A DNA stretch of 64,000 nucleotides from Prochlorococcus marinus str. SB (GCF_000760115.1 NZ_JNAS01000002.1:558001-622000), one strand, 5' to 3'. Numbered from the stretch's first letter, positions 17,054-28,798 are shown. Numbers and translations: made by a program. The notes: a model not told the origin generated them from the letters alone.

Positions 17054-18295
17054 TTAAGTAGTATATTCCGAGTTTATTTCAACATATTTTTTAGAAAGAT
17101 CGCACCCCCAAGCTGTGCCTTTCGATTCGCCAGAATTTAGATTAATCATAATTTTTACAATATCATCTTCTAGATATCTACCTTTCATTCTGGACTTAAT
17201 ATAGTCTTTAACTTTTTGTGGATCATATTTATTTAACTTGCCGTTTTCCAAAATCTGAGCGTTTCCTATATACAAGTCAACGTCATTTAAATTAAATTTA
17301 ACTCCAGAATTACCTGCAGCAGAAATGATTCGTCCCCAATTCGGATCACAACCATGTATCGCAGTTTTTACCAAGGCAGAATTACAAATAGATTTGGCAA
17401 GCATAATTGCATCATCTGTATTTTTTGCTCCTTGAATCAAAACTTCTAATAAACAATTTGCTCCCTCTCCGTCCCTTGCAATATTTTTTGCCAAGTTCTG
17501 ACATACAATATCAATCCCTTGTTGGATAATTGGAAAAAACCTTTTTTCAATTTTCTCTCCTGCATTTATTCCAACAAAAGAATCATTTGTGCTTGTCTCT
17601 CCATCAACTGATATTGCATTAAAAGATTTTTTAACCGCAATAGTAATCATTTTGTCCCATTCTTCTTTTTGAATACCAGCATCACAGGTTAGAAAAGCAA
17701 GCATTGTAGCCATGTTGGGGTAAATCATTCCTGAACCTTTTGCAAATCCTGCTATTTTTATTTTTCTACCTTGAATAATCGTCTCTATTGACACTTTTTT
17801 CAAAGTCAAATCAGTAGTTAAAATTGCTTCTGCTGCATTTTGAAAATTATTACCCTTTAAATCACTAACTAAATTCGGTAAATTTTTTACTAAATCATTT
17901 ATTTTTATTGGAACACCAATTACACCAGTTGAGCACATCAAAACTTCTTCTTCTTTTATTCCTAAAAGTTCCGCAATCTTTCCTGTAGCAATTTGAAAAT
18001 GTTGAATGCCAAGATTTCCTGTACATGCATTTGCTTGACCAGAATTAATTAGTATTGCTCTTACAAAACCTGAAGTTGTTTTAATCCTTTCCTCACAAAT
18101 ATCCACACAAGAAGCGCGAACTATTGATTGGGTAAACATCCCACTAAAAACACTTCCTTCTGGAGCGAGTATTAGTGCTAAATCTTTTTTATTAGAAGCT
18201 TTTAAACCAGCAGATATCCCAGCAAAAAGGAACCCCTTAGGTGGTTTTACCTTACTGTCATCAACAAACGACCAATTGGAATCTAACTGGCTCAA
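17054..18295 (-). CDS. argJ: Bifunctional glutamate N-acetyltransferase/ornithine acetyltransferase
   Basis: 413 residues. It transfers acetyl from N-acetylornithine to glutamate (and may use acetyl-CoA), closing the acetyl cycle of arginine synthesis. The self-cleavage site and nucleophile are seen in KGSGMIYPNMATMLAFLTCDA, with Thr197 expected to become the new N-terminus. The glycine-rich DGEGANCL and C-terminal GCDPNWGRI stretches are also typical. Its last nine codons are duplicated 850 bases downstream. Confidence 0.97.
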   Translation of the reverse strand: MSQLDSNWSFVDDSKVKPPKGFLFAGISAGLKASNKKDLALILAPEGSVFSGMFTQSIVRASCVDICEERIKTTSGFVRAILINSGQANACTGNLGIQHFQIATGKIAELLGIKEEEVLMCSTGVIGVPIKINDLVKNLPNLVSDLKGNNFQNAAEAILTTDLTLKKVSIETIIQGRKIKIAGFAKGSGMIYPNMATMLAFLTCDAGIQKEEWDKMITIAVKKSFNAISVDGETSTNDSFVGINAGEKIEKRFFPIIQQGIDIVCQNLAKNIARDGEGANCLLEVLIQGAKNTDDAIMLAKSICNSALVKTAIHGCDPNWGRIISAAGNSGVKFNLNDVDLYIGNAQILENGKLNKYDPQKVKDYIKSRMKGRYLEDDIVKIMINLNSGESKGTAWGCDLSKKYVEINSEYTT

Positions 18296-18371
18296 ACTTT
18301 TTGGTATTTTAATTCATACTAACTACTCTTTAATACTAAAGAAACTAAGTAATTAGATTATTATTAATTAT

Positions 18372-18989
18372 ATGGATATTCTTCAAAAATCAACAAACAA
18401 CCAAAGAAGGATTGGTTTAACAGGAGGTATAGCAAGTGGGAAGACAACAATAACTAATTACATTAGAAAACATAAAAACATACCAATATTAGATGCAGAT
18501 CATTTTTCAAGAGAATTAATCAAACCAAACACATATGGATATAAAAAAATTTTAGATTATTTTGGAAATAAAATTATTGATAATAAGAGCAATTCAGAAA
18601 AGGAAATAAACAGAAAACTTTTAAGGAACATTATTTTTAAGCATTCAGCAAGCAAAGAATGGATTGAAAAACTACTTCACCCCTTAATTAAAGAAAGAAT
18701 GATAGAAGAGTGCAGTCAATACAGGAATAATCAAACTATAGTATTAGTTATTCCATTATTGTTTGAAGCAAAATTTGAAGATATTTGCTCTGAAATATGG
18801 TTAGTTAAATGTCCAAAAGAACTACAAAAAACTAGACTTATCACAAGAGATAAAATTAGCGAAAAAGAAGCATATGAATTGATAAATTTTCAATTAAGTT
18901 TTGAAGAAAAAAGAAAATTTTCAGATATTATTTTAGATAATTCGGATGATAAAAATAAATGGATCAATACGATAAAAGAGCTTCTTTAA
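18372..18989 (+). CDS. coaE: Dephospho-CoA kinase
   Basis: 205 residues. It phosphorylates dephospho-CoA in the final step of CoA synthesis. A P-loop GLTGGIASGKTT lies at about residues 15-26 and an LDADHFSRELI acceptor-site segment follows. A late VIPLLFEAKFE and ITRDKIS-type lid complete the family pattern. It is divergent from argJ and converges on gatB with a 3-base gap. Confidence 0.95.
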   Translation: MDILQKSTNNQRRIGLTGGIASGKTTITNYIRKHKNIPILDADHFSRELIKPNTYGYKKILDYFGNKIIDNKSNSEKEINRKLLRNIIFKHSASKEWIEKLLHPLIKERMIEECSQYRNNQTIVLVIPLLFEAKFEDICSEIWLVKCPKELQKTRLITRDKISEKEAYELINFQLSFEEKRKFSDIILDNSDDKNKWINTIKELL

Positions 18990-18992
18990 GCT

Positions 18993-20465
18993 TTAACTAT
19001 TTAATTTTTCCATAAAAAGTTTATTTGCAAGTTTAGGGTCAGCTTTACCTTTTGTTCTTTTCATAAGTTGACCAACAAAAAAACCAAGTAACTTCGTTTT
19101 ACCATTTTTAAATGCTTGAACTTCATTTTGATGTTCATTTATAAGTTCATCAATTATTGGTAAAATACTTGAAGAATCAGATATCATTGCCAACCCTTTT
19201 TCTTCAACTAATTTTTTCGGAGAAGTGTTTTCTTGAATAAGTTCAGGTAAAATTTCTTTTGCAATTTTTCCACTAATTATATTTTTTGAAATCATACTAA
19301 TCATTTCAGCAAGATTTTCAGGACTAAGCTTTAATTCACTAAAACTGAGTTTATTTGATTTTAAATAGCCCACAATATCACTTGTTACCCAATTTGAAGC
19401 TAGTTTGGGCTCGGCACCATTTGCTACTGTTTCTTCAAAAAAGTTTGCCATGCTTATTTCATCAGAAATTACCCTTGCATCATATGCAGACAACCCAAAT
19501 TGACTTACATATTTATTTCTTTTCTTTGAAGGTAATTCTGGTAGTTCTTTAAACCATATTTCTTGTTGGGCTTTTGTTATTTCAATTGGACCTAAGTCAG
19601 GATCAGGAAAATATCTATAGTCACTGCTACCTTCTTTTAATCTCATACTTTTCGTTAATTGCTTAGCTTCATCCCATAACCTTGTTTCTTGGAAAATTTT
19701 TCCTCCATTTTCATAAACTTCTATTTGTCTAGCTATTTCATAATCACAAGCCTTTTGAATTGCAGAAAATGAATTCATATTTTTTATTTCCACTTTGGTA
19801 CCAAAAGGAGAATTTGGTCCTTTTCTAACTGAAATATTGACATCGCAACGTAATGAACCCTCTTGCATATTTCCGTCTGATACTCCTAAATATCTAACTG
19901 TTCTTCTAATCTCTGAAGCATATTCAGATGCCTCTTTACCTGATCTAATATCTGGTTTACTTACAATCTCACAAAGTGCTATTCCGGCACGATTGTAATC
20001 AACTAAAGAATACTTAGAGCCTGCTAATCTATCACTTCCTGAATGGACTAGTTTTCCGGCGTCTTCTTCCATATGTAGCCTTTCTATACCAATTTTTTTG
20101 ATATAAGGTTTTTTGTCCTTTTCAATTATTTCAACCTCTAACCAGCCATTTTCAGCTAGTGGCTCATCAAATTGTGAAATTTGATAATTTTTAGGCAGAT
20201 CAGGATAAAAATATTGTTTTCTATCAAATTTACAATGTTCTGCAACGTTTAAATTCAATGCTAACGAAGTTTTTACAGCATACTCAAGAACAGTCTCATT
20301 CAAAACTGGGAGGGTTCCTGGCAACCCACAAACTACAGGATCTATATGCGTATTAGGTGCATCACCAAAAGCTGTTGACGCAGATGTGAATATTTTACTT
20401 TTCGTATTAAGCTGTACATGAGTTTCCAAACCAATCACAGCTTCCCAAGATTCCAAATTTTTCAT
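18993..20465 (-). CDS. gatB: Asp/Glu-tRNA amidotransferase subunit B
   Basis: 490 residues from the ATG at 20465; the frame opens 38 codons further upstream, but that extension is hydrophobic and unlike the family, while MKNLESWEAVIGLETHVQL is the usual start. GatB binds and phosphorylates mischarged Glu-tRNA-Gln for amidation with GatA and GatC. Visible motifs include GLPGTLPVLN, FDRKQYFYPDLPKNYQISQ, and a YqeY-like C-terminal domain ending GQLMKRTKGKADP. gatA and gatC are not in the window. Confidence 0.96.
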   Translation of the reverse strand: MKNLESWEAVIGLETHVQLNTKSKIFTSASTAFGDAPNTHIDPVVCGLPGTLPVLNETVLEYAVKTSLALNLNVAEHCKFDRKQYFYPDLPKNYQISQFDEPLAENGWLEVEIIEKDKKPYIKKIGIERLHMEEDAGKLVHSGSDRLAGSKYSLVDYNRAGIALCEIVSKPDIRSGKEASEYASEIRRTVRYLGVSDGNMQEGSLRCDVNISVRKGPNSPFGTKVEIKNMNSFSAIQKACDYEIARQIEVYENGGKIFQETRLWDEAKQLTKSMRLKEGSSDYRYFPDPDLGPIEITKAQQEIWFKELPELPSKKRNKYVSQFGLSAYDARVISDEISMANFFEETVANGAEPKLASNWVTSDIVGYLKSNKLSFSELKLSPENLAEMISMISKNIISGKIAKEILPELIQENTSPKKLVEEKGLAMISDSSSILPIIDELINEHQNEVQAFKNGKTKLLGFFVGQLMKRTKGKADPKLANKLFMEKLNS

Positions 20466-20544
20466 TATCAAAAGTCTCTTTATTAATATTATTGGATATA
20501 AAGGAAAAGAGGACCAAAACACAAATAAAAATATTAATTTTTTA

Positions 20545-21654
20545 ATGGCACAAGAACCCAAAAATTCAATATTAATCATTGGCGGTGGACTTTTAGGTTT
20601 ATCTATTGCTTATGAATTTTCTAAAAATAACTTCAAAGTTTTTGTTTTAAGCAAAAACAGAAATGAGTCAGCTGGATTTGTTGCTGCAGGAATGTTAGCT
20701 ACTCATGCCGAAGGGCTCGAAGATGAATTACTAAAATTTGGCCAAGAAAGTCAAAATCTAATTCCAAAGTGGATAAAAAGTATTGAACAAGATAGTAATA
20801 TTAAATGCGGTTTAAAAAAATGTGGCATAGTAGTCCCTTTTAAAAACAAAGAAGATCTTGAAGAGTTTCCCACTTATGAATATGGAAAATATTTAAATCA
20901 CAAAGATCTTCAAACAGAAATCAATGGAATAAATTCTACTTGGAAACATGGTTTACTTTTTGAACAAGATGGTCAAATAGATAACCGAAGAAGACTGATG
21001 CGCGCTCTTGAGAGAGCATGCTCCTTGCATGGAGTCGAATTTCAAGAGGGATCAGAAGTAGAAGATTTGATATTCGAAAAAAACAAAATTACAGGTGCAA
21101 AAGTTTTATGTGCCACTGGGGAAATAAAAAAAATTAACTGCGAAAAAGCAATTATATGCAGCGGTGCTTGGAGTAAAAAAATTTTTAATAAGATTCCAGT
21201 CTTTCCTGTCAAGGGACAAATGCTATCAATACAAGGTCCAACAAATTTTTTGAAAAGGGTTATTTTTGGTCCAAAAACTTATCTAGTTCCACGTGATGAT
21301 GGACTCATTATAGTTGGAGCGACAGTTGAAAAAGATTCAAAATTTAATCAAGGTAATACTCCTAATGGAATAAAACAACTGCAAGAAGGCATTCGCTCCT
21401 TATTGCCAGAAGCTATTAATTGGCCACAAATGGAACATTGGTGGGGATTTAGACCTTGCACACCAGATCTAAAACCAATAATTGGAAAATCAAAAATTGA
21501 AAATCTTTTTATAGCTACAGGACATTACAGAAATGGAGTTTTATTTTCTGCAATAACAAGTGATCTTCTTTTGAAAATAGTTCAAAATAAAAATCTCAAA
21601 GAAATAGAAAAAAGCTTCTTAGAAAAATTTAGTTTAAATAGATTTGCGATTTAA
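20545..21654 (+). CDS. thiO: Glycine oxidase-like FAD enzyme
   Basis: 369 residues of the D-amino-acid-oxidase family. The FAD Rossmann motif IIGGGLLGLSIAYE lies at about residues 11-24, followed by a middle FPVKGQMLSIQGP and C-terminal WWGFRPCTPDLKPIIG and ATGHYRNG. ThiO oxidises glycine to the imine used for the thiazole of thiamine; thiL is also in this window. It is divergent from gatB (79 bases between starts) and converges on ndk. Confidence 0.85.
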   Translation: MAQEPKNSILIIGGGLLGLSIAYEFSKNNFKVFVLSKNRNESAGFVAAGMLATHAEGLEDELLKFGQESQNLIPKWIKSIEQDSNIKCGLKKCGIVVPFKNKEDLEEFPTYEYGKYLNHKDLQTEINGINSTWKHGLLFEQDGQIDNRRRLMRALERACSLHGVEFQEGSEVEDLIFEKNKITGAKVLCATGEIKKINCEKAIICSGAWSKKIFNKIPVFPVKGQMLSIQGPTNFLKRVIFGPKTYLVPRDDGLIIVGATVEKDSKFNQGNTPNGIKQLQEGIRSLLPEAINWPQMEHWWGFRPCTPDLKPIIGKSKIENLFIATGHYRNGVLFSAITSDLLLKIVQNKNLKEIEKSFLEKFSLNRFAI

Positions 21655-21657
21655 ATT

Positions 21658-22116
21658 TTAATTTTCAGATCGCCATTTCGAATCAGAAGTTTCCCAATCA
21701 CATAATTCCTCTTCGTTAAACCACAGATCAATTTCAAATTTTGCTGTATCTTCACCGTCAGAACCATGAATAATATTTCTCCCAATATCAATAGCTAAAT
21801 CACCTCTAATTGTTCCAGGCTCTGCTTCCAGAGGTTTTGTTGCTCCTATTAGTTTTCTGGCACTCAAAATAACTCCTTCGCCTTCCCACACCATTGCTAC
21901 AACAGGGCCACTTGAAATAAAGTCTACTAAATCACCAAAAAAGGGTCTTTCTCTATGTACTCCATAATGATTTTGAGCAAGTTCTTTTGAAGGAATTAAT
22001 TGCTTTAAACCAACCAATTTAAATCCTTTTTTTTCAAATCTGCCAATAATCTCAGAAACATATCCTCTTTGAACTCCATCTGGTTTAATTGCAATAAAGG
22101 TTCTCTCTTTGGTCAT
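21658..22116 (-). CDS. ndk: Nucleoside diphosphate kinase
   Basis: 152 residues, standard length. It equilibrates nucleoside tri- and diphosphates through a phosphohistidine; the active His117 is in GRNIIHGSD. The start [12 protein letters not shown] and [15 protein letters not shown] loops are conserved. The ATG at 22116 is well placed. It is divergent from speA. Confidence 0.97.
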   Translation of the reverse strand: MTKERTFIAIKPDGVQRGYVSEIIGRFEKKGFKLVGLKQLIPSKELAQNHYGVHRERPFFGDLVDFISSGPVVAMVWEGEGVILSARKLIGATKPLEAEPGTIRGDLAIDIGRNIIHGSDGEDTAKFEIDLWFNEEELCDWETSDSKWRSEN

Positions 22117-22238
22117 TTAGTTAATAATCACTCTATGTATATTCAACTTTTGGGTGGTAACTTGGCAAGTAATCATTAAAATAAAAGATATTGTTTTGAG
22201 TTATTTTCAAAAACATTTTTTAATCACTAAGACATAAA

Positions 22239-24185
22239 TTGACCAATTTTGAGCCGAAAAAATTAAAGAATATTTGGACTATTGAAGATAGTATTTCGAC
22301 CTATAACATAGATAAATGGGGAGATAAATATTTTTCTATAAATTCCAAAGGAAATATATCAGTCACTAAAGATATAAAATCTGAAAATAAGATTGATCTT
22401 TTTAAGCTTGTCAAAGAACTTAAGAGTAGAGAAATAAATCCTCCATTAATCATAAGATTTAATGATATCTTGAAAGATCGCATAAATGCATTACATGATT
22501 CTTTTTTAAAAGCAATAAAAACCTATAAATATACCAACATTTATCAAGGCGTTTTTCCTGTCAAATGTAATCAACAGAAAAATGTCCTAGAAAAGATAAT
22601 AGAGTTTGGTAGTCAATGGAACTTTGGTTTAGAAGTAGGAAGTAAATCAGAACTATTAATTGGCCTTGCACTTCTTGAAAACCAAAATTCATTATTAATA
22701 TGCAACGGATATAAAGATAAAAAATATATTCAGATTGCTACTTTGGCCAGAAAACTCGGCAAAAATCCAATAATAGTTATTGAACAACGAGATGAGGTAA
22801 AAAGAATTATTCAAGCAGTTCATGAACTTAACGCGACTCCATTGATAGGAATTAGAGCAAAGTTATCAAGTAAAAGTAGTGGTAGGTGGGGTAAATCTAT
22901 TGGGGATAATTCCAAATTTGGATTATCAATCCCAGAAATTATGTTGACAATAAAAGAACTAAAAGAAGCGAATCTTATCAACGAAATGAAATTGCTCCAT
23001 TTTCATATAGGCAGTCAAATAAGTGATATTGCTGTTATCAAAGACGCATTACAAGAAGCGAGTCAAATATATGTTGAACTATGCAAACTAGGAGCCCCAA
23101 TGCAATATATCGACGTTGGTGGAGGATTAGGGATAGATTTTGATGGAACTAAAACCTCCTCAAACACCTCTACTAACTATTCTCTTCAAAATTATGCTAA
23201 CGATGTAATTGCAACTATTAAAGATTCATGTGAATTAAATAATATCAAGCATCCAACCATAATCTCAGAAAGTGGAAGAGCAATAATTAGTCATTGTTCA
23301 GTTTTAATTTTTAATGTCTTAGGAACAAGCCATGTCAGTTCCAAACTACAAATTTTTGATAAAAAAAATCAACAATTAATAATTTCAAATTTACTTGAAA
23401 CTTTCTATGAATTAAAAAAACTTAAAAATAAAAAAATAAATTTATCTCAAATAATTGAACTATGGAATGATGCAAAAAAGTTTAAAGAAGATTGCTTAGT
23501 CGCTTTTAGATTAGGATTTTTAAGTTTGGCAGAAAGAGCTTATGCTGAAGAACTTACTTGGGCTTGCGCGAAAGAAATTTCTAATAACCTGAATAATGAT
23601 GAAATCAATCACCCTGATTTATCTGAAATTACAGAAACTCTTGCATCAACTTATTATGCAAATTTATCTATCTTTAAATCTATTCCCGATAGCTGGGCAA
23701 TAAATCAGATTTTTCCAATAATGCCAATACATAGGCACTTAGAGGAGCCGTTCTGCAAGGGCAACTTTGCAGATTTAACTTGTGATTCAGATGGGAAACT
23801 AAATAATTTTATTGATGATGGAAAAATTAAATCATTACTAAATTTACATAAGCCAGAGGAAGGTAAAGATTATCTAATTGGAATTTTTATGACTGGAGCT
23901 TATCAAGAAGCATTAGGAAACTTGCACAATTTATTTGGCAGTACAAACATTGTTCATATAGACATAAATCAAGATGATTCATATAAGGTCAAAAATATTA
24001 TTAAAGAGGACAGTAAATCTGAAATTTTGCAATTATTAGATTACAGTTCAGCTTCTTTGGTTGAATCTATAAGAATCAATACTGAATCAGCAATTGATCA
24101 AAAAAAATTAACTATTGAAGAAGCAAGGAAATTAATGGATCAAATCGAAATTAGTCTCAGAAAAAGTAGTTATTTATCAGAATGA
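22239..24185 (+). CDS. speA: Biosynthetic arginine decarboxylase
   Basis: 648 residues from a TTG start. A PLP enzyme of the alanine-racemase fold converting arginine to agmatine for polyamine synthesis. The PLP lysine is K109 in FPVKCNQ; the glycine-rich phosphate loop is [13 protein letters not shown], and ESGRAIIS and LTCDSDGK are family motifs. The last 16 bases overlap the convergent alaS stop, so the two 3' ends are interlocked. Confidence 0.95.
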   Translation: MTNFEPKKLKNIWTIEDSISTYNIDKWGDKYFSINSKGNISVTKDIKSENKIDLFKLVKELKSREINPPLIIRFNDILKDRINALHDSFLKAIKTYKYTNIYQGVFPVKCNQQKNVLEKIIEFGSQWNFGLEVGSKSELLIGLALLENQNSLLICNGYKDKKYIQIATLARKLGKNPIIVIEQRDEVKRIIQAVHELNATPLIGIRAKLSSKSSGRWGKSIGDNSKFGLSIPEIMLTIKELKEANLINEMKLLHFHIGSQISDIAVIKDALQEASQIYVELCKLGAPMQYIDVGGGLGIDFDGTKTSSNTSTNYSLQNYANDVIATIKDSCELNNIKHPTIISESGRAIISHCSVLIFNVLGTSHVSSKLQIFDKKNQQLIISNLLETFYELKKLKNKKINLSQIIELWNDAKKFKEDCLVAFRLGFLSLAERAYAEELTWACAKEISNNLNNDEINHPDLSEITETLASTYYANLSIFKSIPDSWAINQIFPIMPIHRHLEEPFCKGNFADLTCDSDGKLNNFIDDGKIKSLLNLHKPEEGKDYLIGIFMTGAYQEALGNLHNLFGSTNIVHIDINQDDSYKVKNIIKEDSKSEILQLLDYSSASLVESIRINTESAIDQKKLTIEEARKLMDQIEISLRKSSYLSE

Positions 24186-26830
24186 CTATCTATTATTTTT
24201 TGCAAATAATTTTTAGCATAATCTAGAGCATCAGTTAACTTATCAATATCTTTAGCACCTGCTTGAGCAAAGTTAGGCTTTCCTCCTCCACCTCCCGAAC
24301 AAATTCTTGCAATCTCATTAATTAATTTACCTGCATGCAATCCTATTTTTACTACATCATCACCTAAAGAAACTACAAATAACAACTTTCTATTTTCTGG
24401 ATTTGGTATTCCCCCAAGAATCACTATTGCTTTATTTCCCAAATTAGAAGTTAAATTAAGTGCTGCAGATTGCAAAGAATTCCCATCTAAGCCATCAATC
24501 TGATTAACTAAAATTGAAAAAGAATTTACTATTTCTGCGGATGATTTTATAGAAGAGTATTTAAAATATGCAATTTCATCTTTCATTTTTTGTATCTCTT
24601 TATTCTTATTCATAAGTTCTGCTTGCAAATTACTAACTCTTTCAAAAAGTTGATTAGGATTTGCTTTTAACAAATCACTGAGTTTATTTACTAAAGCATT
24701 TCTATCACTGAAATAGTCTAATGCTGATTGGCCTGATAATGCTTCAATTCTTCTGACTCCAGCTGAGATTCCTTCCTCACTAATTATTTTGAAAGAACCT
24801 AATTCGGATGTAGTTTTAACATGTGTGCCACCACAAAGTTCCATTGAAACTCCTGGTACATTAACAACTCGCACTTCATCATCATATTTTTCTCCAAACA
24901 TGGCGACTGCGCCCTTTTCAAGAGCCTCACTCTTAGACATGTTTTTTATTTCTAGGGCATGATTTTCTATAATCCAAGAGTTAACTAAAGTCTCAATCTT
25001 AGAAATTTGATCTTTAGAAATAGGATTAGAGGAATTAAAGTCAAATCGTAATTTATTAAAGGCTACTAATGAACCTTTTTGTCCAACGCTTTCATTCACA
25101 ACTGATTTAAGTGCAGATTGTAATAAATGAGTAGCTGTATGATTTGCAGCAGCCTTAGCTCTATTAGAGGAGCTAACATTAGTCTTAACTTTTTGTCCAA
25201 TAGTTAATATTCCTTTTTTGATCGTTCCATAATGTAAAAAAACATTTTTCTTTCTCATAACATTATCAACCAAGACCTCTACATCTTTTGAAAATATCGT
25301 TCCAATATCACCAACTTGCCCGCCAGATTCTCCATAAAAAGTTGTCTGATCAAGAACAATTAAAACTTTCTGACCTTCACTTGCTTGCTTAACTAATGTT
25401 GAATCCAGGAATATACCCTTTATTTCGGCTTCCGAAAGGAGTGAAATATAACCATTAAAAACAGTTTTGTTAAAAAGATCTATTTCTCGCTCTAATGATC
25501 CCTCTAATGTCAAATCAATATTACTTGAAGCAGCTTTAGCTCTCTCTTTTTGTGCATTCATCTCTTCTTCAAAACCCTTTACATCTACACTAATACTATT
25601 TTCTTCTGCAATTTCTACAGTAAGTTCTAGAGGAAATCCATAAGTATCATAAAGCTCAAAAGCTTTAAAACCAGAAATTAATTTCTGCCCTGAAGAAATT
25701 ATCTCATCTAGCAATTTCTCTCCTCTTTCAAGAGTTTCCCTAAATCTTATTTCTTCAATTTTTATCTCATTCAAAATTAAATCATTATTATTTTTTAAAT
25801 CAGGATAATTATTTTGCATTAAATTGATCCCGACAGAAGCAATATGAGGTAAAAATTCATTTTTTATACCTAATAATCTCCCATGTCTGACCATTCTTCT
25901 AATAAGCCTTCTTAATATATATCCCCTGCCGAGATTACTTGCTGCTACTCCATCAGAAATTAGATGAATAACAGCTCTTGTATGATCACCAATGATTTTT
26001 AAAGAAATTTTGTTTTTATCATCTGAAGAAAAATAATCAATATTTGCAATCTCACAAATTTTTTGAATAATAGGAAAAATTAAATCTGTCTCATAATTAT
26101 TTTGCTTTTTTTGTAGTATTTGAGCCATCCTTTCAAGACCCATACCTGTATCAATATTTTTAAATTTTAAATCTGTCAATTTTCCATTAGGATCACGATT
26201 ATATTGCATAAAAACAAGATTATAAAATTCAATAAAACGATCTCCATCTTCTAAATCAATATTGTGCAAACCCTTTTCAGGATGAAAATCATAATAAAGT
26301 TCTGAACAAGGTCCACATGGACCTGTTTTGCCAGATGACCAAAAATTATCTTCCTCACCTAATTTAACTATCCTATCTGGATGAATACCAATTTCATCTC
26401 TCCAAATTTTTGCAGACTCTTCGTCTTCGTGAAAAACACTCACAATTATATTTTCAACAGAAAGTTGATAAATATTAGTAACTAATTCCCAAGCCCATTG
26501 AATAGCCTCTCGTTTAAAATAATCTCCAAAAGAAAAATTACCAAGCATTTCAAAAAAAGTGTGGTGTCTTGCTGTAACTCCAACGTTTTCTATATCATTT
26601 GTTCTGATGCACTTTTGGCTAGATGTAGCCCTTTTTGATGGTCTTTCTTTTAAACCTAAAAAAACTGGTTTAAAAGGTAGCATTCCAGCAATTGTGAGCA
26701 TAACCGTAGGGTCATCCGGAATCAAAGATGCACTTGGAATGATTTTATGTAATTTTTCACTGTAAAATTTTAAAAAAGCATCTCTTATCTCATCTCCAGT
26801 AACTATTTTTTTAATTAGTTGAGATGTCAT
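24170..26830 (-). CDS. alaS: Alanine--tRNA ligase
   Basis: 886 residues, full length. The aminoacylation domain (about 1-450) includes motif [19 protein letters not shown] and [12 protein letters not shown]. The editing domain has zinc-site motifs HTATHLLQ (about 560) and CGGTH (about 665). The C-terminal domain ends [14 protein letters not shown]. It charges tRNA-Ala, and also tmRNA, whose G-U acceptor pair is visible at 13.75 kb. Confidence 0.98.
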   Translation of the reverse strand: MTSQLIKKIVTGDEIRDAFLKFYSEKLHKIIPSASLIPDDPTVMLTIAGMLPFKPVFLGLKERPSKRATSSQKCIRTNDIENVGVTARHHTFFEMLGNFSFGDYFKREAIQWAWELVTNIYQLSVENIIVSVFHEDEESAKIWRDEIGIHPDRIVKLGEEDNFWSSGKTGPCGPCSELYYDFHPEKGLHNIDLEDGDRFIEFYNLVFMQYNRDPNGKLTDLKFKNIDTGMGLERMAQILQKKQNNYETDLIFPIIQKICEIANIDYFSSDDKNKISLKIIGDHTRAVIHLISDGVAASNLGRGYILRRLIRRMVRHGRLLGIKNEFLPHIASVGINLMQNNYPDLKNNNDLILNEIKIEEIRFRETLERGEKLLDEIISSGQKLISGFKAFELYDTYGFPLELTVEIAEENSISVDVKGFEEEMNAQKERAKAASSNIDLTLEGSLEREIDLFNKTVFNGYISLLSEAEIKGIFLDSTLVKQASEGQKVLIVLDQTTFYGESGGQVGDIGTIFSKDVEVLVDNVMRKKNVFLHYGTIKKGILTIGQKVKTNVSSSNRAKAAANHTATHLLQSALKSVVNESVGQKGSLVAFNKLRFDFNSSNPISKDQISKIETLVNSWIIENHALEIKNMSKSEALEKGAVAMFGEKYDDEVRVVNVPGVSMELCGGTHVKTTSELGSFKIISEEGISAGVRRIEALSGQSALDYFSDRNALVNKLSDLLKANPNQLFERVSNLQAELMNKNKEIQKMKDEIAYFKYSSIKSSAEIVNSFSILVNQIDGLDGNSLQSAALNLTSNLGNKAIVILGGIPNPENRKLLFVVSLGDDVVKIGLHAGKLINEIARICSGGGGGKPNFAQAGAKDIDKLTDALDYAKNYLQKIIDSHSDK

Positions 26831-26949
26831 TTATCCAGAATAAGAAGATTAAAAATTAAAGAAAAGCGTAATTTCGGTTATTTCGCAAAAATAATCACGC
26901 GAATTTATATTCTATATAACTAAAGTTAATTTATAAAGCTAATTATTCT

Positions 26950-28725
26950 ATGATAGCCTCTGCCCAGACAAATAATTCTAAATTGGCTCAAACTAATAAC
27001 AGGCTGACGGTTCAATCTGAAAACTTTGCTGATGATTCTTGTGCCATAAGATCTTTGGATTGGGATCGCAGTAGATTTGATATTGAATTTGGTTTAAGAA
27101 ATGGAACTACTTACAATAGTTTTATTATTAAAGGAGAGAAACTAGCAATTATTGATACTAGTCACGCAAAGTTCGAAGAACTATGGTTTGAAGAATTACT
27201 GAAAAAAGTAAATCCGCAAGAAGTTGATTATCTAATTACTAGCCATACAGAACCTGATCATTCTGGTTTAATAGGAAATCTTTTAGAATTAAACAAAAAT
27301 ATCACAGTAGTTGGATCAAAATTAGCACTTAAATTTATTGAAGACCAAATACATATTCCCTTCAAACGTCTAGAGGTTAAGAGTGGAGAGTTTTTAAATC
27401 TAGGAACTAATCATAATAGTGGATTAGAACATAATATTGAATTTATAAGTGCACCAAATTTACACTGGCCAGATACTATATTTTCATATGATCACAGCAC
27501 AAATGTTCTCTATACATGTGATGCATTTGGACTCCATTATTGTTCTGACGAATTTTTTGACACAGATCAAAAAGAAATATACGATGATTTCCGTTTTTAT
27601 TACGATTGCCTTATGGGCCCAAACGCTAGAAGCGTTATGCAGGCAATTAAAAGAATAGATAAGCTACCTGAATTAAAAACAATAGCTGTTGGTCATGGGC
27701 CTTTGCTCCATAATCAGGTCAATTTTTGGAAAGGAAAATATCTTGAATGGAGTAGTAATAAAAGCAAAGGCAAAGATTTTGTTTCAGTATGCTACATAAG
27801 CGACTATGGTTATTGTGATCGACTAAGTCAAGCGATATCTCATGGAATAAGCAAAGCAGATGCTCAGGTTCAGTCAATTGATTTAAGATCTTCTGACCCA
27901 CAAGAATTAACAAGTTTAATTTCCGAATCAAAAGCAGTAGTCATTCCCACATGGCCGGTAGACTCAGATAATGAATTAAAAGAATCTCTCGGTACTTTAT
28001 TTGCAGCACTAAAACCAAAACAATTTACTGCAGTTTATGATGCATTTGGTGGAAATGATGAACCTATAGATTCCTTAGCAAATAAATTAAGAGAACTTGG
28101 TCAGAAAGAAGCTTTCTCTCCCTTAAGAGTTAAAAATATTCCAGATCCCATTGTTTATCAACAATTCGAAGAAGCAGGAACTGACTTGGGTCAATTAATC
28201 AATAAAAAGAAGAATATTGCCTCTATGAAGAGCCTTGATTCAAATTTAGATAAAGCGTTAGGGAGATTAAGTGGTGGATTATATGTAGTTACAGCGAGCC
28301 AAGGCGAAGGTTCTACATTTAGACAAAGTGCAATGGTCGCAAGTTGGGTTAGTCAAGCAAGCTTTTCTCCGCCAGGTATTACAGTGGCAGTAGCAAAAGA
28401 TAGAGCTATTGAATCATATATGCAAGTTGGGAAAGGTTTTGTTGTGAATATTCTAAGAGAAGATAACTATCAAAAAATGTTCAGACATTTTTTAAAAAGA
28501 TTTTCCCCTGGAGCTGATAGGTTTGCAGATGTAGATGTAATTAGCAACATCGCAGAAGGAGGACCAGTGCTCTCAGATTCCCTTGCCTTTTTAGATTGTA
28601 AAGTTAGTTCCAGATTAGAGACTCCAGACCATTGGATAATTTACGGAATAGTTGAAAATGGTAATGTTTCTGACTTATCATGCAAGACAGCAGTTCATCA
28701 CAGAAAAGTTGCTAATCACTATTGA
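26950..28725 (+). CDS. flv3: Flavodiiron protein, canonical metal ligands (Flv3-type)
   Basis: 591 residues with three domains: metallo-beta-lactamase-like diiron domain (about 40-275), flavodoxin (about 277-420) and flavin reductase (about 430-591), the cyanobacterial three-domain form. The iron ligands are present: H99, E101, D103, H104 (HTEPDH), H172 (NLHWPD), D191 (CDAFG), and a late His in VGHGP. With Flv1 it reduces oxygen to water using NADPH-derived electrons and protects photosystem I under fluctuating light. Flv3 is assigned because the ligands are intact. Confidence 0.92.
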   Translation: MIASAQTNNSKLAQTNNRLTVQSENFADDSCAIRSLDWDRSRFDIEFGLRNGTTYNSFIIKGEKLAIIDTSHAKFEELWFEELLKKVNPQEVDYLITSHTEPDHSGLIGNLLELNKNITVVGSKLALKFIEDQIHIPFKRLEVKSGEFLNLGTNHNSGLEHNIEFISAPNLHWPDTIFSYDHSTNVLYTCDAFGLHYCSDEFFDTDQKEIYDDFRFYYDCLMGPNARSVMQAIKRIDKLPELKTIAVGHGPLLHNQVNFWKGKYLEWSSNKSKGKDFVSVCYISDYGYCDRLSQAISHGISKADAQVQSIDLRSSDPQELTSLISESKAVVIPTWPVDSDNELKESLGTLFAALKPKQFTAVYDAFGGNDEPIDSLANKLRELGQKEAFSPLRVKNIPDPIVYQQFEEAGTDLGQLINKKKNIASMKSLDSNLDKALGRLSGGLYVVTASQGEGSTFRQSAMVASWVSQASFSPPGITVAVAKDRAIESYMQVGKGFVVNILREDNYQKMFRHFLKRFSPGADRFADVDVISNIAEGGPVLSDSLAFLDCKVSSRLETPDHWIIYGIVENGNVSDLSCKTAVHHRKVANHY

Positions 28726-28798
28726 CCAATCATTATATTTAGATTATTTACAAACCACTGGCATCACTAAACTCAAATAGCAAGTGTATATTTTTTTA

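Larger units (their letters stand above)
16204..17083. mobile_element. Candidate island inserted at the argJ 3' end
   Basis: About 850 bases bounded by two direct copies of the argJ 3' end (16204-16233 and 17054-17083) and carrying one gene, a secreted PEBP-family protein. A second direct-repeat pair lies just inside both ends. No integrase is present. The layout fits past site-specific or homologous integration at a gene end that left the host gene intact; the mechanism is inferred. Confidence 0.4.
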
